Source: Agrobacterium tumefaciens (GTDB lineage Bacteria > Pseudomonadota > Alphaproteobacteria > Rhizobiales > Rhizobiaceae). Taken from it: a DNA stretch of 64,000 nucleotides. The DNA is taken from the NCBI RefSeq assembly GCF_013318015.2, contig NZ_CP115841.1:1798001-1862000 (forward strand). The letters are read 5' to 3'. Shown in pieces: positions 61,894-64,000 of the stretch (positions are counted from its first letter, which is position 1; each line of letters begins with the position of its first letter). The translations under genes were made by a program, and so were the position numbers. Under the pieces are notes generated by a model that saw only the letters and a program-made list of their open reading frames with translations, was not told where the DNA came from and made no database searches.

Positions 61894-62438
61894 GTTTCGC
61901 CTCGCAACTTTGCCGCCAGCATTTTAAGCGTCCTGTGAATGCCGACCCTCGCCGCAAGCTCGGTCTGGCCGGATTTTTGGGCCGCTTCGGCGATTGACTG
62001 ACCCTCGAGTTTTACCCTGCGAATGAGGTCGCGTTGCCGCTGCGGCAACTCGTCGAGCAACCGTTCCACATCCATACGTGCCGTGACCTGATCGACGGAC
62101 GATCCCGCTTCCAGCGTCTCATCAAGTTCCACTTCCGAAAGCTGGCGCGCACCCCTGCCCCTGTAGTGATCGATGAGTTTGTAGCGCGCTATCGAAAAGA
62201 ACCAGGCGGTAAAAGGCCTTGCTCGATCATAGGTCTCGCGTTTGGCGTGAAGCGACAACAGGGTTTCCTGAACGAGATCTTCCACATCCCCCCGTGAAGC
62301 GGTCCTCATGCGCCGGTCGAAATAGGCTGTCAGCAGCCTGCGTAGGGCATGGAGCAAATGCCTGTAAGCGCCCTCGTCCCCATCGAGGGAACGCAGCATC
62401 AGCATTTTTAATGTCTCTTCCGAAAGGCTGCCTGTCAT
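61890..62438 (-). CDS. ECF sigma factor paired with NrsF (SigF-like)
   Basis: A 182-residue ECF sigma factor: region 2 DVEDLVQETLLSLHAKRETY and WFFSIARYKLIDHYR, region 4 LLDELPQRQRDLIRRVKLEG and QTELAARVGIHRTLKML. The ATG at 62438 is chosen since the region 2 sequence begins just after it; the frame upstream is not sigma-like. A TGTAAC-N16-CGAAT box on the same strand at 62480-62454 puts the promoter about 16 bases before the ATG, suggesting autoregulation. Followed by the anti-sigma gene. Confidence 0.92.
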   Translation of the reverse strand: MTGSLSEETLKMLMLRSLDGDEGAYRHLLHALRRLLTAYFDRRMRTASRGDVEDLVQETLLSLHAKRETYDRARPFTAWFFSIARYKLIDHYRGRGARQLSEVELDETLEAGSSVDQVTARMDVERLLDELPQRQRDLIRRVKLEGQSIAEAAQKSGQTELAARVGIHRTLKMLAAKLRGET

Positions 62439-62453
62439 CGTCACTATCGGGTT

Positions 62454-62480
62454 ATTCGCAATCGGCGGGATATTGTTACA
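62454..62480 (-). promoter_or_regulatory. Candidate ECF promoter of sigma/nrsF
   Basis: On the minus strand TGTAAC (62480-62475), 16 bases, CGAAT (62458-62454), matching the box found in the opposite direction at 62533-62560. The short distance to the sigma start leaves a leader of about ten bases. Confidence 0.65.
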
Positions 62481-62532
62481 TAATGGCGTGAAAAGAATCT
62501 CGCCCGAATATGATTTCACAAACGCGTGAGCG

Positions 62533-62560
62533 TGTAACGACACACGGGCCCCCACCGAAT
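62533..62560 (+). promoter_or_regulatory. Candidate ECF promoter of the Met/Lys-rich protein gene
   Basis: TGTAAC (62533-62538), 17 bases, CGAAT (62556-62560). The same two half-sites occur on the opposite strand in front of the sigma gene with a 16-base spacer, so both are likely recognised by that sigma factor. Confidence 0.65.
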
Positions 62561-62623
62561 GGACAATCGTGAGCCCCGGTGCAACGCCGGCGGACATTTA
62601 ATGACGTCCAGAGGAGATCTTTC

Positions 62624-62872
62624 ATGACCCGCATTTTTACCGCCATCGCCACCGCTTCCATGCTGTCTGTTCTTTCTTTCGCAGGCATCGCCCATGCCGA
62701 CGGCATGAAAACCGATATGACGAAAATGCACAACGACACCATGAAGACGCAGACGATGAAAAAAAGCGACATGTCCATGGCATCCAAAAAGGACTGCATG
62801 CACAAGGCTGACATGGAAATGAACAAGATGAAAAAAGCCGACATGATGAAGGCCTGCAACACGATGAAGTGA
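62624..62872 (+). CDS. Small secreted Met/Lys-rich protein (pentapeptide MxKxx-repeat-like)
   Basis: An 82-residue protein with a Sec signal peptide (about 1-25, ending IAHA) and a mature part made almost wholly of Met, Lys, Asp, Ser and Thr: repeats such as MKTD, MTKM, MKTQTMKKSDM, and MKKADMMKA, plus one Cys pair (Cys58, Cys78). GAGGAG stands before the ATG. Such Met/His/Cys-rich exported proteins often bind copper or other metals. It is divergent from the ECF sigma gene and shares its promoter motif, so it is the likely output of that system. Confidence 0.8.
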   Translation: MTRIFTAIATASMLSVLSFAGIAHADGMKTDMTKMHNDTMKTQTMKKSDMSMASKKDCMHKADMEMNKMKKADMMKACNTMK

Positions 62873-62929
62873 TGCCGGCCGAACATTCAGTGCACATGAC
62901 CGGAAGCGGCACGTATCATCCGGCCTGAA

Positions 62930-62966
62930 TGAAAAAAGCCCGTGCCGGTTTCCACCGGCACGGGCT
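62930..62966 (-). terminator. Rho-independent terminator of clpP
   Basis: AGCCCGTGCCGG (62937-62948) pairs perfectly with CCGGCACGGGCT (62955-62966) over a six-base loop; on the minus strand TTTTTTC follows. It is 22 bases past the clpP stop codon. Confidence 0.95.
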
Positions 62967-62988
62967 CTCTCAACTAAAAATCAAAACC

Positions 62989-63570
62989 TTAGACTTCCGA
63001 CTGGCTCTCAACGATCTTGCCGACGAGGCCGTAGCCCTTGGCTTCTTCAGCGCCGAGCCAGTAATCGCGATCGATGTCCTTGGCGATCTTTTCTTCGCTC
63101 TGGCCGGTGGCCTTGGCGAAGATCTTGATCAGGCGCTGGTTCATCTTGATGATTTCGCGGGCCTGGATTTCGATGTCGGATGCCATGCCGCGCGTGCCGC
63201 CGGAGGGCTGGTGCAGCAGGAAGCGGGTGTTCGGCAGGCAAAGGCGACGTTCCTTCGGCACCGAAACATAGATCAGCGCGCCAGCGGAAGCGACCCAGCC
63301 CGTACCGATGATATAAACCTTCGGCTTGATGAACTTGATCATGTCATGGATCGAATCACCCGATTCGACATGGCCGCCCGGCGAATTGACGTAAACGCGA
63401 ATGTCGTCGTCGCTGGCGGCGGCAAGTGCCACGAGCTGCGTGCAGACCTTCTGCGCCAGTTCCTGCGTGATGCCACCATAGATGAAGATCGAACGCGACT
63501 TGAAAAGATTCGCTTCCGTTTCCTTGCCGATCGGCAGTTCCTTGCTCTTGTCGTCTTCGTCTTCGTTCAT
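62989..63570 (-). CDS. clpP: ATP-dependent Clp protease proteolytic subunit
   Basis: A 193-residue ClpP-family serine protease; the triad is in place: Ser in GWVASAGA, His in FLLHQP, Asp in [13 protein letters not shown]. It differs from the canonical ClpP1 (GQAASMGA and less conserved N-terminus), fitting one of the several ClpP paralogues of Rhizobiaceae. The ATG at 63570 ([10 protein letters not shown]) has GGAGAG seven bases upstream; an in-frame ATG at 63594 is possible. The highly acidic start is unusual for ClpP. Ends in a strong terminator. Confidence 0.9.
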   Translation of the reverse strand: MNEDEDDKSKELPIGKETEANLFKSRSIFIYGGITQELAQKVCTQLVALAAASDDDIRVYVNSPGGHVESGDSIHDMIKFIKPKVYIIGTGWVASAGALIYVSVPKERRLCLPNTRFLLHQPSGGTRGMASDIEIQAREIIKMNQRLIKIFAKATGQSEEKIAKDIDRDYWLGAEEAKGYGLVGKIVESQSEV

Positions 63571-63803
63571 CAGCGGCTCTCCAGCGTAATTCATGCATGC
63601 CCTTCGGACATAGTGCGACTTGTTACGTAAGGCAATGAGCAAAAAAGGCAAGGTTTGCGCCCCAACAATAAACATCGCCCCCGGCAGATGACGCATGGAC
63701 AGCCTCTCCGGGTTCGCGGTATCGTCAGGTCCTCATTGCAGTGCCGCCGATTGCGGGAACCCCAAGATCCCCTTGCTGGCGGCGATAATCAAAAGAGGGA
63801 ATC

Positions 63804-64000
63804 ATGCTGAAAAGACTAAGCCTTGCTGCCGCAGCGCTCGGCGCCACCGCCCTGCCCGCTTTCGCCCATTTGAACCCGGAAGAACACGGCTCCTTCATGG
63901 CTGGCGTCTCCCACCCCTTCTTCGGTGCGGATCATATTCTGGCAATGGTTGCCGTCGGTCTCTGGGCATCGCAGATCGCCATGGCGCAGAATGACCGCAA
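63804..64000 (+). CDS. HupE/UreJ family protein (N-terminal part, cut by window edge)
   Basis: The first 65 codons lie in the window. A signal-peptide-like start (MLKRLSLAAAALGATALPAF, then AH) is followed by HPFFGADHILAMVAVGLWASQ, the metal-binding HPxxGxDH motif of HupE/UreJ permeases for nickel or cobalt. AGAGGGA stands before the ATG. Presence of urease or hydrogenase genes nearby cannot be checked because the sequence stops. Confidence 0.88.
   Translation, partial: MLKRLSLAAAALGATALPAFAHLNPEEHGSFMAGVSHPFFGADHILAMVAVGLWASQIAMAQNDR

Noticed and set aside
1..64000. tRNA genes, rRNA, CRISPR arrays, insertion sequences, prophage or integrase genes
   Set aside because: I looked in all gaps longer than about 100 bases and at all sizeable coding regions and saw none; a covariance-model search would be needed to exclude a small RNA gene.

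Overview
The window reads as ordinary chromosome of a member of the Rhizobiaceae, most like Agrobacterium. The reasons are high GC and dense coding, rhizobial-type gene neighbourhoods (ybjN-proC; lgt with an NDUFAF7-type methyltransferase and pgeF; petABC; hemF), three ClpP/ClpS-type proteolysis genes of the alphaproteobacterial sort, and several families of palindromic intergenic repeats of the kind seen in rhizobia. There is no integrase, insertion sequence, phage gene, CRISPR array, rRNA or recognisable tRNA. This assignment is inference from gene content, not from a database match.

Layout. 1-1.6 kb (minus): proC (cut by the window edge), a YbjN-like protein and ubiK with its terminator. 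1.8-7.9 kb (plus): lgt, a MidA/NDUFAF7-like methyltransferase, pgeF, a metal-ligand-free M24 protein, a lipoprotein and prs. 8.1-11.6 kb (minus): a four-gene overlapping envelope-glycolipid operon (GT2 synthase, LAB_N protein, ArnT-like transferase, PAP2 phosphatase). 11.8-23.4 kb: a chemoreceptor, an aldehyde dehydrogenase with an AcoR-like regulator lacking the AAA+ domain, a MHYT-GGDEF-EAL protein, rplY, and a HAMP-PAS-GGDEF-EAL protein followed closely by a periplasmic binding protein. 23.5-28.9 kb: pth, a GNAT protein, clpS, ychF, two overlapping MaoC-type hotdog proteins, a methyltransferase and apt. 28.9-32.2 kb (minus): a GFA protein and the cytochrome bc1 operon petABC. 32.5-38.8 kb: an EEP-family membrane protein, two paralogous ABC half-exporters preceded by a candidate 18-residue regulatory leader peptide, a 51-residue metallophosphoesterase remnant, and trmL. 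38.9-45.2 kb: a Na/Pi cotransporter, hemF, small proteins, and an overlapping operon DUF1285-NUDIX-CCA-type nucleotidyltransferase. 45.3-52.3 kb (plus): MoxR-DUF58-BatA/DUF4159-membrane protein operon. 52.3-57.7 kb: GNATs, an MFS carrier, a Xi-class glutathione transferase, a NUDIX protein and a metallophosphoesterase. 57.9-64 kb: leuA, a BenE-type carrier, an ECF sigma/NrsF pair divergent from a Met/Lys-rich periplasmic protein, clpP and the start of a HupE/UreJ-type gene.

The most interesting signals are regulatory. (1) The leader peptide MQNDIRIRLPAPVVLLLA sits upstream of the ABC exporter pair. It has a strong Shine-Dalgarno, and its R6-I7-R8-L9-P10 lines up with the macrolide-arrest motif of ErmDL, which suggests an antibiotic-sensing attenuator. 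(2) The same TGTAAC-N16/17-CGAAT motif occurs on both strands of the gap between the ECF sigma gene and the Met/Lys-rich gene, which defines a likely autoregulated stress regulon. (3) A TTGTC-N10-GACAA inverted repeat lies between the AAA+-less regulator and the aldehyde dehydrogenase. Housekeeping genes fill the rest.
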